From Terricaulis sp. (lineage in GTDB: Bacteria > Pseudomonadota > Alphaproteobacteria > Caulobacterales > Aquidulcibacteraceae): DNA of 64,000 nucleotides. Below are positions 10,977 through 21,591 of this stretch, one piece after another (position 1 is the first letter of the stretch; every line of letters begins with the position of its first letter). The notes below the pieces were generated by a model. That model was not told the origin of the DNA, made no database searches, and saw only the letters and a program-made list of their open reading frames with translations. The stretch spans positions 620,001 through 684,000 of the forward strand of contig JANPZV010000005.1 of NCBI GenBank assembly GCA_024707365.1, given 5' to 3'. Both the position numbers and the translations under genes were made by a program.

Positions 10977-11590
10977 GCCGGCAAGGTGACATGCGGCGCG
11001 CGCAGATAGGTGGGGTTCGGCCGATAGGCGGCCGGATCGAGCGCCGCCGCGTAGCGGGCGAGCGCGGCCGCATCCACGCGCGCGCCGGGGCCGATAAGCT
11101 GCGCGCCCGCAGGCGCGAGATTTTCGTAAGCGCCATGATCAACGCCCTGCGGCGGCATCAGCGGCGCGCCATCCTGGTAGGATGCGAAATACGCCGCGCC
11201 CGGGGTTTCGATCACCGCCGCGCGCAAGCCGGCCCGCCCTTCGGCCAGCGCCAAAGCTTCCAGCGTGGACACGCCGATACACGGCTTGCCCAACGAAAGC
11301 GCCAGCGCGCGCGCGAACGAAAGCCCCACGCGCACGCCGGTGAATGAGCCCGGCCCCGTGGTGACGGCGATGCGGTCAAGCGCTTCAAAGCCAATGCCGG
11401 CTTCGGCGATGGCTTGCTTCACCATCGGGGCCAAGCGCTCGGCCTGGCCGCGCTGCATTTCTTCACTGAGATGCGCCAGCAGCGCGCCCTCGCGCACGAT
11501 GGCGACGGCGCAAGCATCGAGGCTGGTATCGATGCAAAGAACGATCAGGGCGCTAAACCACCTGCTCCACCGCCTGCACCTCGGGCACAT
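10973..11590 (-). CDS. tsaB: tRNA threonylcarbamoyladenosine biosynthesis protein TsaB
   Basis: Partner of TsaD in making t6A37 in tRNA; an ASKHA-fold pseudo-enzyme. Key motifs are IVLCIDTSLDACAVA at the real N-terminus and TTGPGSFTGVRVGLSFARALAL. Family proteins begin just before the IDTS motif. The first ATG of the frame (11590) would overlap the NifU-like gene by 38 bases and add about 14 unusual residues. A CTG at 11548, five bases after the NifU stop, fits better but is a rare start codon. The true start is therefore uncertain. Confidence 0.88.
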   Translation of the reverse strand: MCPRCRRWSRWFSALIVLCIDTSLDACAVAIVREGALLAHLSEEMQRGQAERLAPMVKQAIAEAGIGFEALDRIAVTTGPGSFTGVRVGLSFARALALSLGKPCIGVSTLEALALAEGRAGLRAAVIETPGAAYFASYQDGAPLMPPQGVDHGAYENLAPAGAQLIGPGARVDAAALARYAAALDPAAYRPNPTYLRAPHVTLPA

Positions 11591-12134
11591 AATGGCGGAG
11601 CATATTTTCGATGCCTTGCTTGAGCGTCAGCGTGGAGGACGGGCAGCCGGCGCAGGAGCCGCGCATATTGAGGCGCACCACGCCGTTATCGTGATCCCAA
11701 GAGTGGAAGGTGATGTCCCCGCCATCGCGGGCGACGGCCGGGCGCACGCGGGCTTCGATCAGCTCTTTCAGCTCTTTCACAATATCGGCGGCCTCGCCCT
11801 CATAGGCGATGTCGGCTTCATCGGTGACATCCTCGGCATCGGCGCCCGCCTCGCCCACGGCCGGCAGGCCGGTGGTGAAATGGTCCATGATGGCGGCCAG
11901 CACGTGCGGCTTCAGGTGCGGCCATTCCACGCCCTCATGCCGGGTGATGGTGATGAAATCGCCGCCAAGATAGACGCGCTCCACCCCATCCACGCCAAAC
12001 AGCGCCGCCGCCAGCGGCGAGCCGTCGGCGGCTTGCGCATCCGCATATTCACGGCTGCCTTTGCCCAGCACGTCCCGGCCGGGGAGGAATTTCAGCGTGC
12101 GCGGGTTGGGCGTGGCTTCGGTTTGGATAAACAT
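11553..12134 (-). CDS. NifU-like Fe-S scaffold/carrier protein (Nfu type)
   Basis: A 193-aa Nfu1-like protein. The N-terminal Nfu_N domain begins MFIQTEATPNPRTLKFLPG. The C-terminal NifU domain has the cluster-binding CxxC in GSCAGCPSSTLTLKQGIE. These proteins pass [4Fe-4S] clusters to target enzymes; MiaB and HemW encoded in this window are radical SAM proteins that need such clusters. Placement between the universal stress gene and tsaB is typical of alphaproteobacteria. Confidence 0.94.
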   Translation of the reverse strand: MFIQTEATPNPRTLKFLPGRDVLGKGSREYADAQAADGSPLAAALFGVDGVERVYLGGDFITITRHEGVEWPHLKPHVLAAIMDHFTTGLPAVGEAGADAEDVTDEADIAYEGEAADIVKELKELIEARVRPAVARDGGDITFHSWDHDNGVVRLNMRGSCAGCPSSTLTLKQGIENMLRHYVPEVQAVEQVV

Positions 12135-12139
12135 GGGGT

Positions 12140-12667
12140 TCAGGTGGGCTCCCCGCCCGCTTCGGTCAATGGCTGCGGCGGCGCAGCGACCGGCAGCGCC
12201 AGCTTGCGGATCTCCGCGCGGGAGAGCGCGCCCGGCACCACCAGCACCGGCACAGCGCGGGCGCCGAGGCCCGCGGCCTTGCCCAGCTGCGCCACCAGCG
12301 GGCCCGGCCCGCCCGGCCCCGCGGCGGCGGCGAGCACCACAAGCTTGATCGAAGTTTCTTCGTCCAAAAGCTTGCGCAGAACGGGCTTGACCTCCCCTTC
12401 GCGCAGGATCGGCTCGGCGGTGACGCCGCTTTCGGCCCAGACCTCGGCGGCGAAGCGCTGGGTGAGCGATTCAGCGGCCACATGCGCTTGGCGGCGGATT
12501 TCATCGGTGATCGAGGCCCAGGGCGCGGGCGCTTCAGGCTCGATCACGCGCAGCATGACAAGCCGCCAGCCCGTGCTTTTGCAGAGCTGGCCCGCGTACA
12601 AAAGCGCGTCGGGAAATTCCTCGCTCTCATCGGCGATCACGAGGACGGCGAAGCGATCATCGCTCAT
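12140..12667 (-). CDS. Universal stress protein (UspA family)
   Basis: A 175-aa single-domain USP. The first strand is RFAVLVIADESEEFPDALLYA, and the nucleotide-binding region is degenerate: VVLAAAAGPGGPGPLVAQLGKAAGLGA stands where GxxGxGxxxGS(V/T) is expected. ATP binding is thus uncertain. It lies five bases upstream of the NifU-like gene and 33 bases downstream of trpS, and is probably co-transcribed with both. Confidence 0.85.
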   Translation of the reverse strand: MSDDRFAVLVIADESEEFPDALLYAGQLCKSTGWRLVMLRVIEPEAPAPWASITDEIRRQAHVAAESLTQRFAAEVWAESGVTAEPILREGEVKPVLRKLLDEETSIKLVVLAAAAGPGGPGPLVAQLGKAAGLGARAVPVLVVPGALSRAEIRKLALPVAAPPQPLTEAGGEPT

Positions 12668-12700
12668 GGGCGCGGAGCCTCGCTCATTTGCGCACCGCCA

Positions 12701-13735
12701 TCAAGCGCGCCAGAGGCCCACGACGTCGCGGACCTCGGCCATGATCGGGGCGGCCACGGCGCGGGCTTTTTCGGCGCCGTCTTTGAGGATGGCGTCGAGG
12801 GCTGCGGTGTCGGCGGTGAGGCGGCGCATTTCGGCGGCGATCGGGGAAAGCTTGGCCGAGAGCGCCTCGGCCAGCGCCGGCTTGAACACGCCAAAGCCTT
12901 GGCCGCCATATTGGCTAAGCACATCCTCGACGCGGCGTTCCGTCACCGCGGCGAAGATGCCGACGAGGTTTTCGACCTCGGCGCGGCCCGCGAGCCCTTC
13001 CTTGCTTTCCGGCACAGGCAGCGGGTCAGTCGTCGCCTTCTTGATCTTGGAGAGGATGGCGTCCGCATCGTCGGTGAGATTGATGCGCGTCATATCCGAG
13101 GGATCGGATTTGGACATTTTCTTCGCGCCATCGCGCAGGCTCATGATGCGCGCGCCGGGGCCTTGGATCAAAGGCTCGGGCAGCGGGAAAAAGCCCGGCG
13201 CTTCGAAATCATTGTTAAATTTCTGGGCGATGTCGCGCGAGAGCTCGAGGTGCTGCTTCTGATCTTCGCCCACGGGCACGTGGGTGGCTTTGTAGAGCAG
13301 GATGTCCGCCGCCTGCAGCACCGGATAATCGAACAGGCCCACCGAGCTACGCTCGGCGTGCTTGCCGGCTTTGTCCTTGAATTGCGTCATCCGCTGCAGC
13401 CAGCCCATGCGGGCCACACAATTGAAGATCCAGGCAAGCTCGGTGTGCTCACGCACGGCTGATTGGATGAAGATGGTGGAGCGTTTGGGATCAACGCCGG
13501 CGGCGAGGTAAGCTGCGGCCACCTCGCGGCAGCGATTGATCAGATCTTTCGGATCAGGCCCGGTGGTGATCGCGTGCAGATCGACGATGCAATAGATGCT
13601 CTCGTACTGATCCTGTAGCCGGACAAATTTTTGCAGCGCGCCAAGATAATTGCCGAGATGCAGGCCATTGGTGGGCTGCATGCCGGAGAATACGCGTTGC
13701 GGGCCCTGGTATGCGGGGGCGGCGGCGTCAGTCAT
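12701..13735 (-). CDS. trpS: Tryptophanyl-tRNA synthetase
   Basis: Class I aminoacyl-tRNA synthetase that charges tRNA-Trp. The HIGH-like motif is in [15 protein letters not shown] and the KMSKS loop in [20 protein letters not shown]-like positions are filled by [11 protein letters not shown]. Length is 344 aa. The ATG at 13735 has GGAG six bases upstream and is preferred to a TTG four codons earlier. Confidence 0.96.
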   Translation of the reverse strand: MTDAAAPAYQGPQRVFSGMQPTNGLHLGNYLGALQKFVRLQDQYESIYCIVDLHAITTGPDPKDLINRCREVAAAYLAAGVDPKRSTIFIQSAVREHTELAWIFNCVARMGWLQRMTQFKDKAGKHAERSSVGLFDYPVLQAADILLYKATHVPVGEDQKQHLELSRDIAQKFNNDFEAPGFFPLPEPLIQGPGARIMSLRDGAKKMSKSDPSDMTRINLTDDADAILSKIKKATTDPLPVPESKEGLAGRAEVENLVGIFAAVTERRVEDVLSQYGGQGFGVFKPALAEALSAKLSPIAAEMRRLTADTAALDAILKDGAEKARAVAAPIMAEVRDVVGLWRA

Positions 13736-13795
13736 CGGAAACTCCAAAACACGAGGGGCGCGCGAGCCAGGAGGCGCGCGGAAGCGGGCGTCAGA

Positions 13796-15450
13796 TCAGG
13801 GCCGCCATCGCCAAAGCTGTGTGCTCGTGTTCATGGGGCGCTTCCTATCAGCCATCGAGGCTGGGGGCAAGCCGCCTCCCCCGGCGGGCGCGCCCTTCTC
13901 ACGCCGCATCGCCGCGCGCACCTCCCCAAGCGTGACCGCGCGGGTGAGGAACAAGAACACGAAATAGCCAATCCCGCCGCCAAGGATGAGCACGGCGACC
14001 GCGACCTCTTTCGCGCCCAACACGGCCTCAAGCGCGGCGCGGTTGGCCTGGGCGATGTAGAGCACGAGCCCGAGGCCCGCGGAGACAAGCACGATGCGCA
14101 CAAAGCGCGAGAGCGCCTGCGCGCTGGGCGCATAGGCGCCGCGCGCGCCCAAGGCGGCGATCATCATCAGCACATTGCCCCAGGCGGCGACGCTGGTGGC
14201 GATGGCAAGGCCCGGAAAGCCCGGATACCCCGCCGCGCGCAGCCCAAAAAACAGCGCCGCGCCCAAAGCGGTGTTCACCAGCATGGAGATCAGCGCAAAG
14301 CGCATTGGCGCTTTTGTATCTTCGCGCGCGAAGAAGCCGGGCGCGTAAATCTTCGCCAGCACGAAAGCGGGCACGCCCCAGCCATAGTGAAACAGCGCCA
14401 TCGCGCCCATGGCGGCGTCCTCGGCCGTGAACGCGGCGCGCGCGAACAGACCTTCAAGCAGATAGGCCGGCATCGCCAGCATCGCCGCCGCCGCCGGTAG
14501 CGTGAACGCCATGGAGAGATTGACCGCTTCATCCAGCGCCCCGCGCGCGCCGGCATGATCCTCAGCAGCGACCAGGCGCGACAAGCGCGGCAGCATGGCC
14601 ACGCCAACGGCGACGCCGATCAGCCCCAGCGGCATTTGATAAAGCCGATCCGCATAATTCAGCAGCGCGATGGCGCCCTCCTCGAACGAGGCGAGGATTT
14701 GCGAGATCATCACATTGATCTGCAGCGCCCCGCCCGCGATCGCGGCGGGCGCGGCAAGCGCGAGCAGGCGCTTCACGTTCGGCGTCAGCGCCAAACCTGC
14801 CGGCCGCGTGCGCGCGCCGAGCGCCGCGCGCCCCACGCCACCCAAACTGCCTGCAAGACGCCCGAGATCGACACCGCAACAGCGGCGGCGATCGCGGCCT
14901 CCACCGGATCGTCATGGAAAAACGCCGCCGAGATCAGCAGCGCGATGTTGAACAAGGTGGGCGCGGCGGCGGCGGCGAAGAAGCGCCCGCGCGCGTTGAG
15001 CGCACCGGAAAACAGCGTCGCCACGCTGATGCCGATCAGATACGGCATGGTGAGCTGCGTCAGCAGCGTGGCGAGATTGAAGATTTCAGGGTTATCCGCG
15101 TAGCCCGCGAACATGACGCGGTTGATCCACGGCATGAACAGGATGGCGAGGCCCGTAAGCACGCTGGTGGCGAACACCAGCACCGAAAGCGCCTCGCTGG
15201 CCAGCCGATCGGCCGCTTCTTCGCCCTGCTCGGCCAAGGTTTTGGCGTACACCGGAATGAAGGCCTGGCTGAACGCGCCTTCCGCGAAAAGCCGGCGAAA
15301 CAGATTGGGGAAGCGCAACGCAGCGTAAAACGCATCCGCCACTGGCCCCGCGCCAATCACCGCCGCCAAAATGAGATCGCGCGCGAAGCCGAACACGCGC
15401 GAAACCAGAGTAAGGCCGCCGATGACGGCGGTGTTGCGGGCAAGGCTCAT
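13796..15450 (-). CDS. murJ: Lipid II flippase MurJ, frameshifted near 14800
   Basis: Essential multi-span membrane protein that flips lipid II for peptidoglycan synthesis. The first frame encodes MSLARNTAVIGGLTLVSRVFGFARD and several membrane helices; the second continues with RLLALAAPAAIAGGALQINVMISQ and the rest of the MOP-fold. The switch lies in a CG-rich stretch where one base appears missing. Each half is well conserved, so sequence error is likely. Restored length is about 551 aa. It is downstream of glnD on the same strand, as in many relatives. Confidence 0.92.
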
Positions 15451-15483
15451 CGGCGGGCGCGACTCAAAAGCGGGAGCATCTGC

Positions 15484-18297
15484 CTAGCGCGCCGTGGAGG
15501 CGCGCGCCACCGCCAGAGGCTTCTTGGCCGGATCGGCGGGCGCCGCGGGCTCGGCCGCGCGCAGCACCGCCTCAAGCTTGGCGCGAAGCGCGCTGATACG
15601 GCGGCCATTGGTGATTTTTCCGCCCCCCTCCTCCTGCACGTAGAACACGTCCGACGCGCGCTCGCCCAGGGTTTCGATGTGGGCGCTGGCGATGGTGATG
15701 CGGCTTTCAGCGAAGGCGTGCGCCAGGCCCGCAAGCAAGCCGGGGCGATCGCGGCCCGAGGCTTCAACCACTGTAGCGTGCGGGGTCAGATCATTATCGA
15801 CGCGCACCCAGGGTTCGATGGCGAAGGCGGCGGCGCGGCGTGAGCGGCTTGGCCGGCGGCGGGGTGAAATCCTCGATCGCGGCGCGGTGCAAGCGCGTGA
15901 TCAGCGCCTCGAGCGCCTCTGGATCCTCCTCACCGAACGGCTTGCGATCGGTGGTCTGCACCGAGAACACGTCAAAGGCCGCGCCATCCTTGGTGGTATG
16001 GACGCGCGCGTTGAGAATATCGGCGCCGCAGGAGGAAATCGCCGCCGCGAAGCTGGCGAAGAGGCCCAGGCGATCGCCCGCATAAACCAAGATTTCCGTG
16101 ACCGCCTGCACCGGGCGGATGCGCGCGGCGACATGCGGGATGGCGCGGCTATCGCGCGCGGCCATCACCTCGCCCGCGTGCCATTCAAGCGCTTCTTCAT
16201 CGTGATTGAGCCAATAGCCATCCTCCAGCGCATCGAGCCAGAGCGCGAGATTGTCATCCACCTTCACGCGCTTGAGCAGATCGCCTTTCGCGGCGGCGGC
16301 GAGATCGGAAAGATGCTCGCGCACGCTTTGCTCATCCGAGCGCCCGCCATGGAGCGCAGCTTCGGTGAGGCGATAAAGATCGCGCAGCAGCTGGCCCTTC
16401 CAATCGTTCCACACGCTGGGGCCGACGGCGCGGATGTCCGCAACCGTAAGCACAAGCAGAAGCCGCAAACGCTCCACATTGCCGACCAGTTCGGCAAATT
16501 GCGCCACGGTGCGCGGATCGCCGATGTCGCGCTTTTGCGCGGTGTCGCTCATCTCCAAATGATGGCGCACCAGCCAGCCTACGAGATCCACCTCCTCCGC
16601 CGGTAGGCCCAGGCGTTCGCACGCGGCGCGGGCGGATTTTTCCCCCCTCGATCTGCTGATCGCCGACGCCCTTGCCGGTGTCATGCAGCAGCATGGCGAG
16701 ATAGAGCGCGCGGCGATTGATGATCTTGCCGAAAATCTCGCTGGAGAGCGGGTGATGCTTGTGATGGCGGCCATGCTCGATCTCCGAGATCGCATCGACG
16801 GCTTGCAGCGTGTGCTCATCCACCGTGAAATGGTGGTACATATTGAACTGCATCTGCGCGACGATGCGGCCAAATTCCGGCAGAAATTTTCCCAGCACGC
16901 CCGCTTCGTTCATCAGCCGCAGCGCCGCGCCTGGGCGGCGGGGCGAAGCGGCCACCTCCAAAAAAGAGGCGCGCGCGGCCGGATCCTTGCGCCAGGCTGG
17001 CGCCACCGCACGCACGCGCGTGGCGGCCAAACCCAGCGCTTCGGGATGCACATCCAGATTGCGCCCGATCGGCGATCTCAAACAGACGCAAGAGATTGAC
17101 CGGCTTGTTGAACACCTTCGCGGACTCGACATTGAGCCGCCCGCCCTCGACCAGAAAGCCGGGCTCGATCTCGGCGACCTTCTTGCGCCCGCCGGGGATA
17201 AGCCGCTGCAGCCCTTGCGGCGCGCGCTTGGCCTGATCGGCCTCAAGCTTGGCGCACAACACGCGCGTGAGCGCGCCGACTTGGCGCGCCACCAGGAAAT
17301 AGCGCTTCATGAAGCGCTCAACCTCGGAATTGTTGGCGCGCGTGCCGTAGCCCAGCCGCTTGGCGAGCTCTGGCTGAAGATCGAACGTGATCCGCTCCTC
17401 CCCGCGCCCGGTGATGAAGTGCAGATGGCAGCGCACGGTCCAGAGAAATTCGAGCGCGCGGCGGAAGGCGTTGCGCTCTTCCTGGGTGAACACGCCCGCC
17501 TCCACATAGGCGCGCATGGTCTCAAAGCCGTAGCAATGCTTGAGCAGCCAGAACAGCGTGTGCAGATCGCGCAGGCCGCCTTTGCCTTCTTTGATGTTCG
17601 GCTCAACCATGTAACGCGAGGCGCCGACGCGGCTGTGGCGCTCATCCCGCTCCTTCAGCTTAGCGGCGATGAAGCCGGCGTGATCTTTCTCGACCACTTC
17701 CTTGCGGAAGCGGCTTTGCAGCTCTGTGGCGAGCGAGTCATCGCCGGCGATGCGGCGCGATTCCAGCAACGCTGTTTGGATCGTGTGATCCTCGCGCGCG
17801 AGCTTGATGCATTCATCGATGTTGCGGGAGGAATGGCCGACTTTGAGGCCCATGTCCCACAACATGTAGAGCATGTATTCGGTGACGCTCTCGGCGAAGG
17901 GCGTGGGCTTGTAGGCGCGCAAGAATAAGAGATCGAGATCGGAGGACGGCGCAAGCTCGCCCCTGCCATAGCCGCCCACGGCGATGATGGCGAAGCGCTC
18001 CCCTTCGGTGGGATTGCGGGCGCGGAAAACGTGGGTGGTGGTGTAATCATAGAGCGCGGACACCACCTCATCGGCCACGGCGGCCAAGAGGCGCGCCACG
18101 GCGAGGCCGTTTTCCCCAGCCTCCAGCCGCTCCTTGGCGATCATCCGCCCCCGAAACAAAGCGCCGTGCAGCAGATGTTTTACAGTGGCCCGCGCGGCCT
18201 CACCCTCGGCCAGATAGGCCGCGCTCAATTGCGTGCGCAGCCGCACGCCATCGACAACGTGTTCAATCTTGGCGGGTTTTAGGCGGGCGGAGACCAT
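15484..18297 (-). CDS. glnD: Bifunctional uridylyltransferase/uridylyl-removing enzyme, three frameshifts
   Basis: Nitrogen sensor that modifies PII according to glutamine level. Domains in order across the frames: nucleotidyltransferase with VGGYGRGELAPSSDLDLLFL; helical PII-UTase linker; HD domain with HHFTVDEHTLQAVD and LLHDTGKG; then two ACT domains (TEILVYAGDRLGLFASFAAA and EASGRDRPGLLAGLAHAF). Frame changes occur near 17065 (G run), 16640 (a G6/A5 stretch) and 15830. Removing one base at each gives 936 aa, normal for GlnD. Three independent breaks with all domains intact point to sequencing error. Confidence 0.93.
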
Positions 18298-18448
18298 GTG
18301 CTCTTCATTTGATCATAAGCCCACGCTTGCGCCAGAGCCGCGACGCACTGCATATGAAGTGTTGGTTAAATGGTGAACGCAACCTTGCCTCATTTCGCGG
18401 GCAAAGCCAAAGTCCACACTTAAACTCCTCTCCCCGGAGACGCACCGC

Positions 18449-18799
18449 ATGGCAAAGGGCCGCACCGTCAAGCTGAACCCGGTCGATGATGAGCCGCTCA
18501 TCACCGATCACCCGGCGCGCGCCGGCCTTGAAGCCATCATGGACCAAAAACTGTTCCATCAGCGCATCAAGAGTGAGCGTTCGGCCTCTTATTGGTTCGC
18601 CGCCTCGCTTTGGGGCGTTTCGGGCCTGGTGCTGGGGGCGATCCTGGGCGTGTTCCTGACCATTACCGTGCAGACCGGCTCTTTCCCGCTGATCCGCGAC
18701 AATATCCTGGCCGGCGCCGCGCTGGACCGGGCGACTGAGTCCGCAGATCGCCGCCCCTCGCTGCTGCGCGATCCCGCGGAAGAACAGCAAGCGCCTTAA
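18449..18799 (+). CDS. Small single-span membrane protein of unknown function
   Basis: A 116-aa protein I do not recognise. It has a charged cytoplasmic N-terminus (residues 1-48) with EPLITDHPARAGLEAIMDQKLF, one membrane segment at about 49-74 and a short polar tail. There is no signal peptide. It is transcribed divergently from glnD across a 150-base gap and convergently to mutS, ending 13 bases from the mutS stop. A gene rather than noise is suggested by the clear hydrophobic segment and by isolation between two well-defined neighbours. Confidence 0.6.
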   Translation: MAKGRTVKLNPVDDEPLITDHPARAGLEAIMDQKLFHQRIKSERSASYWFAASLWGVSGLVLGAILGVFLTITVQTGSFPLIRDNILAGAALDRATESADRRPSLLRDPAEEQQAP

Positions 18800-18812
18800 G
18801 CAACGCAGCCGG

Positions 18813-21482
18813 CTATTCCTGCTCCGCCAGCAACGCCTTGAGCTTGTAGAGCGCTTCGAGTGCCGCCTTTGGGCTGAGCGCATCGGGATCGAGCGCCGTG
18901 AGCGCTGCTTCCAGCGGCGATGGCGCGTTTTCTTCCATCACTTGCGCGAACAGCGGCAAATCTTCAACGATTTCAACGCGTGTTGCGCCGCCATTGGCCT
19001 CAAGCCGGGTGAGCACGGCGCGCGCGCGCTCCACCGCGCTTTTGGGCAGGCCCGCGAGCTTGGCCACCTGGATGCCGTAGGAGCGATCGGCCGGGCCGGG
19101 CGCGACCTCGTGCAGAAACACCAGATCGCCCTTCCATTCCTTGGCGCGGAGATGGGCGTTGGCGCCGGCGTCGAGCTTATCGGCCAAGCGCGTCAGCTCA
19201 TGATAGTGGGTGGCGAACACCGCGCGGCAGAGATTGGCCTCGTGCAGATGCTCGGCCACCGCCCAGGCGATGGCGAGGCCATCGAACGTCGCGGTGCCGC
19301 GGCCGATCTCATCGAGCACCACCAGCGCGCGCGGGCCGGCTTGATTGAGGATCGCCGCGGTTTCGACCATCTCGGTCATGAAGGTGGAGCGGCCGCGGGC
19401 GAGATCGTCTGAGGCGCCCACGCGCGCGAACACGCGATCGACAATGCCGAGCCTGAGCTTGCGCGCCGGCGCGTAGAGGCCCGCTTGCGCGAGCACCGCG
19501 AGCAGCGCGATCTGGCGCAGATAGGTGCTTTTGCCGGCCATGTTCGGCCCGGTGACGATCATCAGGCGCGGGCCGCTTTTGCCTTCGGCATCAAGGCGCG
19601 CATCGTTGGGCGTGAAGCCCTGGCCCTCGCGCCGCACCCCCTCCTCCACCACCGGGTGGCGCGCGCCATCGGCGAGCAGGGCCGTGGTTTCGTCAATCTC
19701 GGGCCGCACCGCTTGCGCTTCCTCAGCCCATTCGGCGGCGCCGGCGGCGACATCGAGCGCGGCCAGCGCCTCGGCGGCGGCGCGGATTTGCGCTTCGGCC
19801 TCGGCCGCGCGCGCGGCGAACTCCTTGAACAGCGAAAGCTCGCGCGCGAGCGATGCATCCCCGGCGCGGGCGATGCGGGCGTCGAGCTCCGCGAGCTCTG
19901 TGGTGGTGAAACGGATGGAGCCGGCATTGGTTTGCCGATGGATGAAGCGCGCATTATGCGGCGGCGCCATCAGCGCCTCGGCCTGTTTGGTGGTGGCGTC
20001 GAGATGATAGCCGAGCACGTTGTTGTGCTTGAGCTTGAGCCCGGCGATGCCGGTTTCTTCCGCGTATTTCGCTTGCAGCGCGGCGATCACCTTGCGGCTG
20101 TCGTCCCGCAGGGCGCGGTGTTCATCGAGAACAGCGTCATAGCCGGGCGCGATGAAGCCGCCATCACGCGCCAGCAGCGGCAGATCCGGCGCGAGCGCGC
20201 GTTCCAGCGTTTGCGCGAGGCCCGCGCTTGCCGGATGCGCTGCGAGCGAAAGCGCATCGCAAGCGCGGGTGATTTCAGCCGGCGCGGCGCGATCAAGCCC
20301 CAAGCAGCGCGCGGCGGCGCGATCGCCGGCGCTGAGCCCATCGCGCAGCGCCGCCAGATCGCGCGGCCCGCCACGCCCCAGCGCGAGCCGCGTCAAAGCA
20401 CGCGCCAGATCGCCGGCGGCGCGCAATTCCTGGCGCACCGCGCTGCGGCGATCGGGGTGGCTCAGGAAAAACTGCACAGCATCAAGCCGCGCCTCGATGG
20501 CCCGCACATCTGTAAGCGGGCGCGATAAGCGCTCCGCCAGCAAGCGCCCGCCGGGCGCGGTAATGGTGCGATCAACACAAGCCAGCAAGGAGCCGTCGCG
20601 CGCGCCGCGCACGGAGCGTTCGATCTCAAGCGCGGCGCGGGTGGCTGCATCAATCGCCATATAGGCGCGGGCGCCGCTGCGTTTGGGCGGCGCCAGGCGC
20701 GGCGCAGCGCCGGCCTGGGTGAGCTCGATATAATCGAGCAGCAGGCCCATGGCCGAAAGCTCGGGGCGCGGTGAAATCGCCGAAGGCGTCGAGCGCCGCG
20801 ACCTCAAACGCGGTTTTGAGCCGGCGCTCGGCGGCCTTGGCGTCAGCCTTCACCACGGGGCGCGGGGTGAGCGCCGCGCCGGAGAGCCGAGCCGCTTCGC
20901 TGAGCTTGGCGCAATCGGCGTCCGTCGCCAGCAATTCGGCGGGCGCGAGCGCTGCGAGTTCTTCTTCCACCTCGGCGGCCGCGAGCGGGCGCGCTTCAAA
21001 CGCGCCGGTGGAAATATCAGCCCAGGCGATGGCCGCGCCCTCGGCGCCATAACAGATCGCCGCGAGCCGATTGGCGGCGCGTGCATCAAGCAACCCCTCT
21101 TCGGTCAAGGTGCCGGGCGTTACGACCCTCACAACGCCGCGCGCAACGATGGATTTTCCGCCGCGCTTCTTGGCTTCGGCAGGATCTTCCAATTGCTCGC
21201 ACACCGCGACCTTAAAGCCGGCGCGGATCAGCTTGGCGAGATAGCCTTCGGCCTGATGCCAGGGCACGCCGGCCATCGGGATCGGCTCGCCGCCATGGCT
21301 GCCGCGCTTGGTGAGGGTGATGCCGAGGGCGGCGGCGGCTTTTTCCGCATCCGCGAAAAAGAGCTCGTAGAAATCACCCATGCGGAAGAACAAAAGCGCG
21401 TCTGGATGATCGGCCTTGGCTGCAAGGTATTGCGCCATGAAGGGCGTGAGCTTCGCGGGCGGGGGGTGGATGAATCGGCCAC
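18813..21482 (-). CDS. mutS: DNA mismatch repair protein MutS, frameshifted
   Basis: Recognises mismatches and starts repair. Visible: the mismatch-binding motif [12 protein letters not shown] near the N-terminus, connector and lever regions, then the ATPase with Walker [27 protein letters not shown] and FATHYHEL. The frame changes near 20770, where GCGCCCCGAG would need one C fewer. A second break near 21465 is likely: with one more C in a C6 run, the GTG at 21482 gives [20 protein letters not shown]. The two shifts offset each other, and the span equals 889 aa, a usual length. Otherwise translation starts further upstream, at 21525. Confidence 0.93.
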
Positions 21483-21591
21483 ACCCCCGTTTAATCACTT
21501 GTCCGCCGGACTTCCATTGACGCAAGCGGGCCGAAGCTTAGGGTGCGCGCCTCTCAACATTAAAGCCGAGCCGGAAGCCCTCCCCGCAGCC

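Noticed and set aside
15484-18297. Programmed ribosomal frameshifting
   Set aside because: Slippery sites with downstream structures are not seen, shifts occur in both directions, and they affect many unrelated genes; sequence error explains all cases.
18340-18440. CtrA-like site (GGTTAA) between glnD and the small membrane protein gene
   Set aside because: Only a half-site is visible; the second TTAA at seven-base spacing is absent.
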